This document shows positions 1 through 8,900 of a stretch of 64,000 nucleotides of DNA, piece after piece. Position numbers and translations under genes: made by a program. Source of the DNA: Paenibacillus sp. YN15 (GTDB taxonomy: Bacteria > Bacillota > Bacilli > Paenibacillales > NBRC-103111); assembly GCF_003285005.1 (NCBI RefSeq), contig NZ_QMFA01000043.1:1-64000 (forward strand). The letters are read 5' to 3'. How positions within the stretch are numbered: position 1 is the stretch's first letter; each line of letters opens with the position of its first letter. The notes under the pieces are model-generated. The model worked only from the letters and a program-made list of their open reading frames with translations, ran no database searches and was not told the origin of the DNA.

Positions 1-92
1 CCCATTATTTCCAAATTAACCTACGTTGAAGCAAACTGGATGTCGGTTTCGTTCATTATAACTATTTCAGCTGCGGAATAGTTTGGCGGGAG

Positions 93-230
93 ATAGCGGA
101 AGCTGTTTTCCGCTATTGTCGCACAGACAAACCTCAGTCGGGAAAAACCTGCCAATAACGGAAATTGCCTTCCGTTATTCTACGATTTTTCCGTTCCCGT
201 AGGGAATAACGGAAAATACCTTCCTCTATT
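93..230. repeat. Three palindromic TAGCGGA-type intergenic repeats
   Basis: Three short inverted repeats lie in the 338 bases before the first gene. ATAGCGGAA and TTCCGCTAT flank a 6-base loop at 93-116. AATAACGGAA and TTCCGTTATT flank 6 bases at 154-179. An imperfect copy occupies 205-230. The same family recurs at 17615-17931. Otherwise the stretch 1-338 shows no gene and no convincing promoter. Confidence 0.75.
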
Positions 231-347
231 TTGCCGGCGCCACATCCAAATATCGTTGCATCAATCTCCAAACCCCGTATCTGCCCCGCTGCACGGACGG
301 ATGGTAAGATGAAATCAAGATGATCGAACCAAAAGGGGATGAGACAA

Positions 348-1724
348 TTGAAAAAAGCAACATGGTTGGCAGGCGGTTTAAGTCTGATGATGGTGCTGGG
401 CGTGACGGCGGGATGCGGCGGAAGCGGAAGTGGTGACAGCAACAGCGGCAATAACAGCAACGGCAACGGGAGCCAGGCGTCTCCAGCGGCAGGCGCCTCC
501 CAAGCTCCGGCGGCGTCCACCGCCTCCGGCAAAACGATCAAGCTGAAGATGTGGGGCGGCGTGCCGGCGGAGTCCGGACCCCAAGCTGTGGTGGATGCCT
601 GGAACAAGCAGAACCCGGACATCCAGGTGAGCTATGAGCGTTTTGTCAATGACGATGCGGGAAATCTGAAGCTGGATACAGCCCTTATGACCGGCCAGGA
701 TGCGGATTTGTTTGTCAGCTATTCCTACCCCAGATTGCAGAAGCGGAAGGATGCCGGGCTGGCGTTGGATTTAAGCGCTTACAAGGACTATAACGTGGAT
801 GAGAAAATGGGCCCCGACGCCAAGCTCTGGCAGATTGACGGCAAATATTACGGCATCCCCACCAAGAAGAACATGTCCTTCGTCTGGCTGAACAAGGACG
901 CGCTGGATGCGGCCGGACTTCCCGTGCCGGCTCTGGACTGGACCTGGGACGACATGAAGGAGTACGCCGCCAAGCTCAAAACCGACAAACGCTGGGGTCT
1001 CCTCCAGCATGAGGCTGGCTACATGGAGCAGGTGGATTCCGGCACGGCGGCGATTGGCTTTGTGAAGCCGGACGGCACCTCCAACCTGAACAACCCGCTG
1101 GCTGCCAAGGGCTACGAGGTAGCCTACGAAATGCAAAAAGCCAAGTCCATGCCCACCTACGGCGAGCAAATGACCTCCAAGATGCCTACGGACACCATGT
1201 TCCTGAAGGGCGAAACCGCCATGCTGTATGCCGGGGAATTTATTTTCCGCAATGCCAACAACCTGAAGGATAACCCGCGCAGCTTCAAGATTGCCTTTGC
1301 CACCGTGCCGAAGCTGAGCAAAAACGCCGATGAGTTCAAATATCCCGCGGGTCTCGGGGATGTAGTGTCCATCAATGCCAAATCCGCCAACAAAGAAGCG
1401 GCCTGGAAATTCCTGAAGTGGTATGCCGACGGCGGAATGATGCCCATGGCCTCCGGCGGCCGAATTCCCTCCTCCAAGGCGGTCAATGCCGATGACGCCA
1501 TCAAGCTTCTTTTAAGCGGCGTGGACAGCACCTATGATCTGGATTCGTTGAAAAAAGTCGTATTCGGCACCTTCCCCACCTACGTATCCAGCCTGGAGCA
1601 GCAGGTCATCGATCTGCGCAAGGAGGAGTACGAAAAGTATCTCTTGGGCAAGCAGGACCTGAAGACCACACTGGAGAACATGGCCAAACGGCATAACGAT
1701 TTCCTCAAACAAAACAAAAAATAA
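348..1724 (+). CDS. Sugar ABC transporter substrate-binding lipoprotein
   Basis: Extracellular solute-binding protein of the family-1 (MalE/UgpB-like) type that would capture a sugar and deliver it to the two permeases downstream. A hydrophobic signal peptide ends in the lipobox VTAGC, followed by a Gly/Ser/Asn-rich tether, so the protein should be a membrane-anchored lipoprotein. An ATG at 339 is in frame, but the Shine-Dalgarno AAAAGGGG (331-338) abuts it directly; the TTG at 348 is spaced 9 bases from it and is preferred (458 residues). It opens a three-gene operon with permeases at 1810 and 2705. No ATPase is encoded nearby, so a shared MsmX-like ATPase elsewhere is inferred. The substrate cannot be told from sequence. 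Confidence 0.9.
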   Translation: MKKATWLAGGLSLMMVLGVTAGCGGSGSGDSNSGNNSNGNGSQASPAAGASQAPAASTASGKTIKLKMWGGVPAESGPQAVVDAWNKQNPDIQVSYERFVNDDAGNLKLDTALMTGQDADLFVSYSYPRLQKRKDAGLALDLSAYKDYNVDEKMGPDAKLWQIDGKYYGIPTKKNMSFVWLNKDALDAAGLPVPALDWTWDDMKEYAAKLKTDKRWGLLQHEAGYMEQVDSGTAAIGFVKPDGTSNLNNPLAAKGYEVAYEMQKAKSMPTYGEQMTSKMPTDTMFLKGETAMLYAGEFIFRNANNLKDNPRSFKIAFATVPKLSKNADEFKYPAGLGDVVSINAKSANKEAAWKFLKWYADGGMMPMASGGRIPSSKAVNADDAIKLLLSGVDSTYDLDSLKKVVFGTFPTYVSSLEQQVIDLRKEEYEKYLLGKQDLKTTLENMAKRHNDFLKQNKK

Positions 1725-1736
1725 ACCGGTTTACGC

Positions 1737-1772
1737 GAAAGGGAGGGCGTTCCGAAGCGAACCCTCCCTTTC
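1737..1772 (+). terminator. Stem-loop between binding-protein and permease genes
   Basis: GAAAGGGAGGG (1737-1747) pairs with CCCTCCCTTTC (1762-1772), and the inner bases GTTC/GAAC can extend the stem. No run of T follows, so it is more likely a partial terminator or RNA-stabilising hairpin than a full stop. Such elements lower permease expression relative to the binding protein in other sugar ABC operons. Confidence 0.65.
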
Positions 1773-1809
1773 ATTTACCCTAAAATTGGAAACGGAAGGA
1801 GTAATTTCC

Positions 1810-2691
1810 ATGGGCGGAAATTGGATGAAGCGGCAGCGGATGATGGGATACCTGTTTATCCTGCCGAACATGCTGGGCATTATCGTATTTTTCCTGATTC
1901 CCGCGGTTTTTTCCCTGGGGCTGACCATGACCAATTACCAGTTTGCCAATCCCAACTACCGGTTTATCGGATTGGACAACTTTACCCGGCTGTTCCAGGA
2001 TGAGAAGTTTATAATTGCCATCAAAAACACCCTGCTTTACCTGACGGCGGTGCCGGTTTCTCTCATCGGGGCTTTCCTGGTGGCGGTGGCCCTGAACCGG
2101 AGCGTCTTTCTGAAAAGCATGCTGCGCTCCATGTACTTTATGCCGTATATCACCAGCGGCGTGGCCGTGGGCTTCGTCTGGATGTTGCTGTTCCAGCCCA
2201 GCCAGGGGCCCATCAACGGGGTGCTGCGGGCTCTGGGCATGGACAATCCGCCCGGCTGGTTCGCCTCCACGGATACGGCCATGCTGGCGTTGAATATTAT
2301 CGCCGTGTGGGCCAGCCTGGGCTATAACATGATCATTTATATGGCGGCGCTCCAGGAAATTTCCCAGGAGCTTTTGGAGGCGGCCCGGATGGACGGAGCC
2401 CGCACCTGGACCCTGATCAGCCGGATCATCTGGCCCTTGGTCAGCCCTACTACCTTTCTTTTGCTCATCACCGGACTGATCGGCGCCATTAAATCCTTCG
2501 GCATCATCCAGGCCATTACCGGAGGGGGGCCGGGCAGCAGCACCACCGTCATGTCCCTGTTCATTTACAAAACCGCCTTCAGCTATTACGAAATGGGCTA
2601 CGCCTCCGCCATCTCCTGGATGCTGTTTGCCTTCGTGCTTCTGATTACCTTAATTCAGTGGTACGGCCAAAAAAAATGGGTCCATTATTAG
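1810..2691 (+). CDS. Sugar ABC transporter permease (MalF/UgpA type)
   Basis: First inner-membrane permease of the transporter, about 293 residues with six hydrophobic segments. The EAA-loop motif is clear near residue 190-215 (ELLEAARMDGA...W...I.WP), which is where the ATPase docks. The reading frame is open to a TTG at 1786, but AAGGAG at 1796-1801 sits 8 bases before the ATG at 1810, which is therefore the start. It lies between the binding protein and the second permease in the same operon, and stops a few bases before the next ribosome binding site. The family is secure; the transported sugar is unknown. Confidence 0.92.
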   Translation: MGGNWMKRQRMMGYLFILPNMLGIIVFFLIPAVFSLGLTMTNYQFANPNYRFIGLDNFTRLFQDEKFIIAIKNTLLYLTAVPVSLIGAFLVAVALNRSVFLKSMLRSMYFMPYITSGVAVGFVWMLLFQPSQGPINGVLRALGMDNPPGWFASTDTAMLALNIIAVWASLGYNMIIYMAALQEISQELLEAARMDGARTWTLISRIIWPLVSPTTFLLLITGLIGAIKSFGIIQAITGGGPGSSTTVMSLFIYKTAFSYYEMGYASAISWMLFAFVLLITLIQWYGQKKWVHY

Positions 2692-2704
2692 GAGGTGCGA
2701 GACC

Positions 2705-3535
2705 ATGACATTACAGGCATCCTTGACCAAAAAACTGGTGTTCACGCTGCTGTTGGGCTTACTGGGCCTGGGCATGATTCTCCCTTTTTTGTGGATGATC
2801 AGCACCTCCTTCAAAACACCCAACGAGGTTTTCGACTACAGCCGCTGGCTGCCCTCCACACTGGAACTGAAGCATCATATTAAGGTATGGACCGGTGCGA
2901 ACAGCTTCGGAACGTACTATCTGAATTCCATCAAGATCGCTTCCATCAATACGGCGGGAGCCACCTTCCTGTCGGCCCTGGCCGCCTACGGCTTTTCCCG
3001 GATCGAGTTCAAAGGGCGGGACGCGCTGTTTCTGCTCTACCTGTCCATGATGATGATCCCGCCTCAGGTGCTGTTTGTGCCCAAGTTTATCATGTTCGAC
3101 TGGATGGGCATCTATAATACCCACCTGGCGCTGATCCTGCCCGGTCTGTTTACCATCTTCGGGGTGTTTATGCTGCGGCAGTTCTTCATGGGGATTCCCA
3201 AGGAAATTACCGAATCGGCCTTTATCGACGGGGCGGGGCACGGCAGAATCTTCTTCCGCCTGATGCTGCCTTTGGCCAAACCAGCGCTGGCGACTCTGGC
3301 CATTCTGGATTTCTCGTGGAACTGGAACGATTTTGAGAATGCCCTGGTTTTTCTCACGGACCGCAGGCTGTACACCGTTCCCTTGGGCCTGCAAAACTTC
3401 GTGCTGGAGTACAACGTAGACTACAACGGCATGATGGCCGCGGCCTCGGCGGGCATTCTGCCCATGCTGCTGGTGTTCCTGGCCGGGCAGCAGTTCATTA
3501 TCCAAGGACTGTCGGGAACAGCGGTCAAAGGGTAG
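2705..3535 (+). CDS. Sugar ABC transporter permease (MalG/UgpE type)
   Basis: Second permease of the transporter, 276 residues with about six transmembrane segments. The EAA-type loop reads IPKEITESAFIDGAG..., typical of MalG/UgpE/AraQ-like carbohydrate permeases. The start ATG follows GGAGGTG with good spacing, 13 bases after the previous gene's stop. It forms a heterodimer with the 1810 permease. A strong terminator follows at 3563-3612, closing the operon. No catabolic enzyme is attached, so the pathway served cannot be inferred from neighbours. Confidence 0.92.
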   Translation: MTLQASLTKKLVFTLLLGLLGLGMILPFLWMISTSFKTPNEVFDYSRWLPSTLELKHHIKVWTGANSFGTYYLNSIKIASINTAGATFLSALAAYGFSRIEFKGRDALFLLYLSMMMIPPQVLFVPKFIMFDWMGIYNTHLALILPGLFTIFGVFMLRQFFMGIPKEITESAFIDGAGHGRIFFRLMLPLAKPALATLAILDFSWNWNDFENALVFLTDRRLYTVPLGLQNFVLEYNVDYNGMMAAASAGILPMLLVFLAGQQFIIQGLSGTAVKG

Positions 3536-3562
3536 GGGTAGGGGCGTTAAATATGCAGCAAC

Positions 3563-3612
3563 GCAAAAAAATGGACACTGGCCTTTAAAGCCGGTGCCCG
3601 TTTTGCTTTTTT
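3563..3612 (+). terminator. Rho-independent terminator of the sugar ABC operon
   Basis: GCAAAAAAATGGACACTGGC pairs, with some G-T pairs, with GCCGGTGCCCGTTTTGC, followed by TTTTTT. It lies between the operon and the convergent minus-strand gene at 3622 and could serve both directions. Confidence 0.8.
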
Positions 3613-3621
3613 CGATTTGCA

Positions 3622-4041
3622 TCAGTTTGATTGCTGGGTCACAAGAATGAAGGTTACGCCAAACTTGTCTGTTACAGTGCCAAATGCAGGACTAAAAGGA
3701 ACGCTTTCCAATGGAGCAATTACCTTTCCGCCAAGCTGCAAGGCTGCAAAAATACGCTTCGTTTTTTCCACGTCCCGTATTGAGAGATTTAGGGCTACAA
3801 CTGCCTTAGCGGCAGGCTCAATACCGGAATCTTCCCCTGTATTTCCGTTTGGAACAGACTGGCTTGGCGCATCGAATAACATGAGCTCGCTTTCCCCAAT
3901 TCTTAGGAGTGCATTCGACACACGCTCCTTTAAACCATCCGGGCAAGGCATTGGCATCTCACCGTACGTTTGGATATGCAGGACTTGGGCTTCAAGTTCA
4001 TTTTGGTAAAAATGAATGGCTTCTCTCGCTTGTCCGCGCAT
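3622..4041 (-). CDS. VOC-superfamily protein (PhnB/glyoxalase-like), short N-terminus
   Basis: A 139-residue protein of the vicinal-oxygen-chelate fold resembling PhnB/YjdN-type proteins (REAIHFYQNEL..., GESELMLFDAP, FGTVTDKFGVTFILV). Most relatives begin about ten residues earlier with a beta strand of the form xxPYLxFNG. Here the strand is missing: an in-frame TGA lies six bases before the ATG, and GGAGGTGA precedes the ATG at usable spacing. It may be a genuinely short variant or have lost its first strand through a small mutation. Enzymatic role unknown. It is convergent with the sugar transporter operon and followed upstream by another VOC gene at 4143 on the same strand. Confidence 0.75.
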   Translation of the reverse strand: MRGQAREAIHFYQNELEAQVLHIQTYGEMPMPCPDGLKERVSNALLRIGESELMLFDAPSQSVPNGNTGEDSGIEPAAKAVVALNLSIRDVEKTKRIFAALQLGGKVIAPLESVPFSPAFGTVTDKFGVTFILVTQQSN

Positions 4042-4142
4042 CCGCGTTCACCTCCAAACTGAATCAAGCATAAAAGCCCAACCGAACTGGTTAGGCTTGT
4101 CAACTATTTGCATCACGATGCGGTTAGTCGGTGCGGATGTGT

Positions 4143-4592
4143 TTATATGACGAGTTGTTCCGCCAAACCGATTAGAAGCCCTTCAATTCCACGAATGTAG
4201 CAGAGCCGATACGAGTCCCCGTACTGAACCACTTCGCCAACCAACTGAGCACCATGCTTAGTGAGTCTGGATACCATTTCGTCAATGTCTTCAACGGCGA
4301 ACATGACGCGTAGATAACCGAGGGCATTTACAGGAGCAGTCCGGTGATCAGATATAGCAGGTGGGGTGAGAAATCGCGAAAGTTCAAGCCTGCTGTGGCC
4401 ATCTGGGGTAACCATCATAGCAATCTCTACACACTGTGAACCCAGCCCGGTTACCCGGCCAGCCCATTCACCTTCGACAGTAGCTCGCCCTTCAAGCTTC
4501 AAGCCAATCTCCTCGAAGAAAGAGATTGCGTCCTCAAGGGATTCTACAACGATGCCAACATTGTCCATTCTTAATAATCTGTTTTCTTTCAT
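4143..4592 (-). CDS. VOC-superfamily glyoxalase/dioxygenase-like protein
   Basis: A 149-residue protein with the two beta-alpha-beta-beta-beta modules of the glyoxalase/bleomycin-resistance family. The first module begins LRMDNVGIVVESLEDAISFFEEIGL and the second GYLRVMFAVEDIDEMVSRLTKHGA. The ATG is preceded by AAGGAG (minus strand), supporting the start. The C-terminal IRGIEGLLIGLAEQL fits the final strand that usually carries a metal-ligand glutamate. The substrate is unknown; proteins of this type range from resistance proteins to isomerases. It may be cotranscribed with the shorter VOC gene at 3622, from which it is separated by about 100 bases. Confidence 0.85.
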   Translation of the reverse strand: MKENRLLRMDNVGIVVESLEDAISFFEEIGLKLEGRATVEGEWAGRVTGLGSQCVEIAMMVTPDGHSRLELSRFLTPPAISDHRTAPVNALGYLRVMFAVEDIDEMVSRLTKHGAQLVGEVVQYGDSYRLCYIRGIEGLLIGLAEQLVI

Positions 4593-4791
4593 AATTTTAT
4601 TTATCTCCTTATGAGTACGAATTTATTGCCTGATCACCTGTTAAGCAACGGAGGAAGAGAAACGTAAGCGACAGGGCTGGATTTACGTGGTAGAGTGAGT
4701 GAAAGTGCTCTAGCTCGATAAGGCCAACGTAGATAATGTGGATTTTGTTCGGGCAAAGGGAATTATAACACAATATTTGGAGGGTAAAAAA

Positions 4792-5262
4792 ATGAACAAG
4801 TACGACGAAGCCATGAAGCTGCTGGACGAAAAAGTGGGCAACAAAGACGGCCTGATCTCTCTGTCCACCATCGCGCTGGAACCGGGGGCCGATGGCAAAA
4901 GCCGCCCCGCCTCCCGCATTGTGGATGCTTATTATGAGGACGGTGCGTTCTACACTGTCACCTACGCAACCTCAGGCAAGATGCGGCAGATTGCCCAAAA
5001 TCCCGAAGTTGCCGTTTGCATCATCGTCGAAAACTTCACGGCCGACGGTATCGGTGAAAACCTGGGCTGGGTGTGTGACGAGAAAAACGCGGAGATGATG
5101 GCAAAGCTGCGCACAATATTTGCCGCGTGGTATAACGAAGCCAATAATGACGAAGATCCCAACACATGCCTGCTGCGCATCCGCCTGACTAAGGGTCTGT
5201 GGAATGACGCCCACAAAGGGATCAAAAATGAGATTGATTTTATCAATAAGACGGCAAATTAA
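4792..5262 (+). CDS. Pyridoxamine 5'-phosphate oxidase-like flavoprotein
   Basis: A 156-residue protein of the split-barrel FMN-binding group (general stress protein 26/PNPOx-like). The pattern MxxYDEAMKLLDEKVG..GLISLSTI....RPASRIVDAYYEDGAFYTVTYATSGKMRQIAQNPEVAVCI fits the family, where the small barrel binds FMN or related cofactors. The frame is open from 4738, but the Shine-Dalgarno TTGGAGGG lies just before the ATG at 4792, so that start is used. It stands alone between the VOC genes (opposite strand) and a convergent oxidoreductase. The cofactor and substrate cannot be assigned from sequence. Confidence 0.82.
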   Translation: MNKYDEAMKLLDEKVGNKDGLISLSTIALEPGADGKSRPASRIVDAYYEDGAFYTVTYATSGKMRQIAQNPEVAVCIIVENFTADGIGENLGWVCDEKNAEMMAKLRTIFAAWYNEANNDEDPNTCLLRIRLTKGLWNDAHKGIKNEIDFINKTAN

Positions 5263-5321
5263 GTGAGCTAGGCCCCGAATCGTCAAATCGACCAACGAAA
5301 ACCACTTATTCCCATTATACA

Positions 5322-5357
5322 TAAAAAAACTCGACCCACTAAATCTCCAAGTCGAGT
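5322..5357 (-). terminator. Rho-independent terminator (minus strand)
   Basis: On the minus strand ACTCGAC (5357-5351) pairs with GTCGAGT (5335-5329), followed by a run of T. It ends the oxidoreductase gene at 5429-6439. Confidence 0.85.
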
Positions 5358-5428
5358 TATTTCCAACCGAAGCCGTATCGAACTTCTGTTCAGTATTAAC
5401 TGTCGATCCCGCGGGGGGAGCAAGTGGT

Positions 5429-6439
5429 TTACTCGGCGATGCTCACCGATTTGCCGGAGGCTGCGGAAAGATTGGCCGCCTCCATCAATTGGGTTAATGC
5501 CCGGCCCTGGTCGATGCTGATGGTGGTGGGGGTGCCATGGATAATGTGGTCGATCCATTGATCCATAGGGCGGGGCAGCGCCTCGGGCCGTTTGACCGGA
5601 GAAATCCAGCCTTCCTGCGCGCCAAGCTCCAGCTTGGTGGAGCGGAAGCGGAATTGGAAGTCGTCCATCATCAGGCAGCCTTCCGTACCGCATACCTCCA
5701 GGGTAAAAGGACTAAGACGGCTGGCGAAACCCGCCTCCACCACGGCCAAAGCGCCGTCTGCGTACCGCAGGGTAACCACCGCGTTGTCCTCCACATCCCG
5801 GCCGGTCACATAACCGAATTGGGCGCTGACCGCCTCCGGCATACCCAAATAAAAATGAGTCAGATACATAGGATGGCAGCCCAAGTCGATCAGCGCGCCG
5901 CCGCCGCATTGCTCCTTGCTATAGAAATGAGGCGGGAGCCAGCCTTCAGACGAGTTTTTGTTGGGCAATCCGCCGTCATGAGCCAGTCTCACCCGCAGAT
6001 AGGTGATTTGGCCCAGCAGCCCTGCGTCGATGATCTCTTTCACCTGCAGGTTAACAGCGTGGGTCAGCCTTGGCAACGAGATCATAAAGGACTTGCCGGA
6101 CTCCCGGACTGCCTGGATGATCCGGTCCGCAGCCTCCGTAGTAATGGCCAATACCTTTTCAGTAAAAATATGCTTGCCCGCCTTCGCGGCAGCGGTGATC
6201 ACTTCTTCGTGCATGGAGGACGGGGCATCCACCACAACAGCGTCAATTTGGGGGTTGGCCAGAAGCGTTTCCAAGTTGTCGTAAAAAGGTACTCCCAGCT
6301 TCTCAGCTTGGGCTTTTCCCCGTTCCGGCAGCTCATCCCACACGGCCGCAATGCGGCATTCGGGGCGGGCCTGCACCTGGCGGGCATAGTCCTCGGCATG
6401 GACATGCCAGTAGGACAGCATAGCAACTTGAATGGTCAT
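5429..6439 (-). CDS. Gfo/Idh/MocA-family oxidoreductase
   Basis: NAD(P)-dependent sugar or inositol dehydrogenase-like protein of 336 residues. The N-terminal Rossmann part runs to about residue 120 (MTIQVAMLSYWHVHAEDYARQ..., DAVVVDAPSSMHEEV) and the C-terminal alpha/beta sheet domain follows. The signature normally read as EKP is TEKV here, keeping the active-site lysine. GGGALIDLGCHPM supplies the usual D..xH pair. The N-terminal glycine motif GxGxxG is replaced by SYWHVHAE, which is unusual for dinucleotide binding. A GTG at 6454 is in frame; the ATG at 6439, 9 bases after GGTGGAG, is preferred. It is monocistronic, with its own terminator. Substrate unknown. Confidence 0.85.
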   Translation of the reverse strand: MTIQVAMLSYWHVHAEDYARQVQARPECRIAAVWDELPERGKAQAEKLGVPFYDNLETLLANPQIDAVVVDAPSSMHEEVITAAAKAGKHIFTEKVLAITTEAADRIIQAVRESGKSFMISLPRLTHAVNLQVKEIIDAGLLGQITYLRVRLAHDGGLPNKNSSEGWLPPHFYSKEQCGGGALIDLGCHPMYLTHFYLGMPEAVSAQFGYVTGRDVEDNAVVTLRYADGALAVVEAGFASRLSPFTLEVCGTEGCLMMDDFQFRFRSTKLELGAQEGWISPVKRPEALPRPMDQWIDHIIHGTPTTISIDQGRALTQLMEAANLSAASGKSVSIAE

Positions 6440-6568
6440 ATTTATCGACTCCACCTTCCCTAGGGACTGTCTTAAAACCCACTAAAGGGGCATCCTTCAT
6501 CCTTTAGCATGTGTCGCCTTCATCTTAACATGCGGCTTGCGGGCACACTATAACAGATGAAGTCTGAT

Positions 6569-6597
6569 TTGTATGCGATCTTGCAACATGCTATGAT
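6569..6597 (+). promoter_or_regulatory. Sigma-A promoter for yneF-folE
   Basis: TTGTAT (6569-6574) and TATGAT (6592-6597) are separated by 17 bases, 55 bases before the start of the yneF-like gene. Confidence 0.7.
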
Positions 6598-6651
6598 ATA
6601 GAGCGACAAAGCCGATAAACGTCGGACATTATCTGTAGGGAGTGTATACAA

Positions 6652-6861
6652 ATGTGGAGTTGGATCATTCCAATCCTGACATTGATTGTGGGGGCAGCCG
6701 GCGGATTTGCCGGCGGCGTCTTTTATCTCAAGCGCCAAATGGAAAAAATGCAAAGCAACCCTGAAATGCTGGCCAAAATGGCCAAGCAAATGGGCTATAA
6801 CCTGAACAAGCAGCAAATGAACAAGGTTCAGAACATGATGAAGAACCAAAAATTCAGATAA
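6652..6861 (+). CDS. yneF: YneF/UPF0154 family membrane protein
   Basis: A 69-residue protein with one N-terminal transmembrane helix (about residues 3-26, Gly-rich [12 protein letters not shown]) and a basic Met/Lys/Gln-rich cytoplasmic tail with [13 protein letters not shown]. Length and pattern match the UPF0154 (YneF) family found throughout Bacilli. Its function is not established. GGGAG precedes the ATG by about 8 bases. It lies directly upstream of folE, probably on the same transcript from the promoter at 6569-6597. Confidence 0.9.
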   Translation: MWSWIIPILTLIVGAAGGFAGGVFYLKRQMEKMQSNPEMLAKMAKQMGYNLNKQQMNKVQNMMKNQKFR

Positions 6862-6914
6862 ATGAAATTTTGACGGCACGCAAAATGCCGCCGGCAAGAC
6901 GGGAGAGTAAGCCT

Positions 6915-7502
6915 ATGTCCACTGAATACAGAAATAAGCAGGTTGAGGAAAACCGCGAGCAGCTGGAGTATCATGTCCGGGAAATCCTGCGCCTTATCGG
7001 GGAGGATGTGGACCGGGAAGGCTTGAGGGATACCCCGGCCCGGGTGGTGCGGATGTATGAGGAGATCTTCGCCGGCTATTCCGCCGATCCTGCGGAGGTA
7101 TTGGGCGTAACCTTTGACGAGCGCCATGAAGAGCTGGTTATTGTAAAAGACATTGTATTCTACAGCCAATGCGAGCATCATATGGCGCCGTTTTTCGGCA
7201 AAATTCATATCGGTTATATCCCCAGCGGCAAAATTGCCGGCTTAAGCAAGTTCGCCCGTCTGGTGGAGGCGGTAGCCCGGAAGCTGCAGGTCCAGGAGCG
7301 GATCACCTCCGAAATCGCCGATGTCCTTAACCGGGAGCTGAAGCCCCACGGCGTTATGGTGGTGGTGGAGGCCGAGCATCTGTGCATGTGCGCCAGAGGG
7401 GTCAAAAAACCGGGCAGCAAAACCGTAACCTCCGCGGTCCGCGGCTATTTCCGCAACGATGCGCCTCTTCGGGCGGAGTTTATGGCACTGATCAAGGAGT
7501 AA
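6915..7502 (+). CDS. folE: GTP cyclohydrolase I
   Basis: FolE converts GTP to 7,8-dihydroneopterin triphosphate, the first step of folate and tetrahydrobiopterin-type pterin synthesis. The 195-residue protein has the family hallmarks: TPxRV ([13 protein letters not shown]), the zinc-site segment [10 protein letters not shown] around residues 80-90, [15 protein letters not shown], and the second zinc cysteine in [12 protein letters not shown], with [13 protein letters not shown] near the end. The frame is open to a TTG at 6870, but GGGAGAG lies before the ATG at 6915, giving the usual family length. It follows yneF by 53 bases, and a terminator follows at 7524-7562. Confidence 0.97.
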   Translation: MSTEYRNKQVEENREQLEYHVREILRLIGEDVDREGLRDTPARVVRMYEEIFAGYSADPAEVLGVTFDERHEELVIVKDIVFYSQCEHHMAPFFGKIHIGYIPSGKIAGLSKFARLVEAVARKLQVQERITSEIADVLNRELKPHGVMVVVEAEHLCMCARGVKKPGSKTVTSAVRGYFRNDAPLRAEFMALIKE

Positions 7503-7523
7503 ATAATTGCGTCAGTCTGGACA

Positions 7524-7562
7524 AGCCCAGGGGAGGATAGATCTTCCTTCTGGGCTTTTCCT
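7524..7562 (+). terminator. Rho-independent terminator of folE
   Basis: AAGCCCAG (7524-7531) pairs with CTGGGCTT (7551-7558) with an inner AGGA/TCCT pairing, followed by TTCC and further T. Confidence 0.85.
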
Positions 7563-7719
7563 TGTTTCTTGCGGAAATCTGGGGAGAGGGCGCGGCATTT
7601 TCATTATGGGGGATTTTCCGGCAAATTCCGCCTTCCCTCGAGAAGAACCAGCCTGTATAATTAAACAATCATTTACGGTACTCAGAAAAAGAGAAAACCT
7701 GACGAAAGGCGGGAGATTA

Positions 7720-8850
7720 GTGACAAAATTGTCAAATCCTGCGGCGGGCAGAAACACTAAGCTGCTGGAGTTGGACATTGTAAGAGCGTTGGCGATCCTT
7801 GCTGTGGTGCTGATTCACGGCACCTCCAGCGCCACGGTGGAGCCAACGGAAGGCAGCGCCTCGCAGATCATGTTCTATATTCTGAATGTGGGAAGCTCCT
7901 TTGCTGTTCCCCTGTTTATCATGATCAGCGGAATCGTGCTGTTTTACAGCTATGACGGCAGATGGAACGCCAGGACGGCTGTGGTTTTTTACCGCAAACG
8001 GGCGGTCAGTCTGGTGATTCCGTATTTCATATGGGCCTTTTTCTATCATGTGTTCAATCAATGGGTCAATACAAGGGAGCTTGAAATGGATTGGCCGGGA
8101 TTTTTCGGCAAGCTGGGCTGGGGGGAATGGTCGTATCATTCCTACTTCATGCTGATCATCTTCCAGATGTATCTTTTGTTCCCTCTGTTTATGACCCTGG
8201 TTAACCGTACCACGTGGTTCCGCAAGTGGCTCATTCCCTGTGGGCTGCTGATCCAGGAGGGTTTCTATGTGTACCGGCGATTCAGCGAGGGAGTTCCTTA
8301 TTCCGACCGGCTGGCTCCCACGTATATGGCCTATTTTCTCATTGGGGGCGCCATCGGGCTTTATTACCCGGCGGTGAAGGCATGGGTGGAAAAGCACAAG
8401 CTCCTGACGGCGGCCGCGTGGCTGGTTGCCGGAGCGTCCTACGTGAGCTTGTTCCTTCTGAGCCGCTACAAGCATATTTATGCGGAAATTACATGGTATG
8501 AGGTGCTCTGGATACTTTACGTCACCGCGGCGGCGCTGTTCTTTATGCAGGCGGGCCGGTTTCTGCAGAGCCGGTTTCCGCGTTTGTCCAGGCCGTTGGT
8601 GTCCATCGGTGTTTGCTCCTTCGGCATTTATCTGATTCATCCCGCGTTCCTTACTCTCTATACAATTATGTGGAAAAATCCTACGACCATCCTGATGTAT
8701 GATCTGTATACCTTTGGGCGGTATGCCGCCATTCTGGTAGCTTCCTGGCTGGTTGTGTACCTGTATGGCAAGATCGCCGGCCTGTTCAAGAGGAAGCCGG
8801 AGCAGCAGGCAAGCAAGACCTATGCAAGCGGCAGGACAACCGGCATGTAA
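7720..8850 (+). CDS. Acyltransferase 3 family membrane protein
   Basis: Integral membrane O-acyltransferase-like protein of about 376 residues. It begins with the family start pattern LLELDIVRALAILAVVLIHGTSS, in which R and H are the conserved catalytic-region residues (about positions 23 and 33). Roughly ten hydrophobic segments follow. Such proteins acylate cell-envelope sugars or peptidoglycan; the acceptor here is unknown. The frame is open from 7507, but the segment before 7720 overlaps the folE terminator and has no protein-like character. The GTG at 7720 follows AAAGGCGGGAG and is preferred. A TATAAT at 7656-7661 with a weak -35 gives a possible promoter. It appears monocistronic. Confidence 0.85.
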   Translation: MTKLSNPAAGRNTKLLELDIVRALAILAVVLIHGTSSATVEPTEGSASQIMFYILNVGSSFAVPLFIMISGIVLFYSYDGRWNARTAVVFYRKRAVSLVIPYFIWAFFYHVFNQWVNTRELEMDWPGFFGKLGWGEWSYHSYFMLIIFQMYLLFPLFMTLVNRTTWFRKWLIPCGLLIQEGFYVYRRFSEGVPYSDRLAPTYMAYFLIGGAIGLYYPAVKAWVEKHKLLTAAAWLVAGASYVSLFLLSRYKHIYAEITWYEVLWILYVTAAALFFMQAGRFLQSRFPRLSRPLVSIGVCSFGIYLIHPAFLTLYTIMWKNPTTILMYDLYTFGRYAAILVASWLVVYLYGKIAGLFKRKPEQQASKTYASGRTTGM

Positions 8851-8900
8851 GCAGATTCGTGAAATATGTAGGCAGCTTCACAAAATATGAAAAAAAGTGG

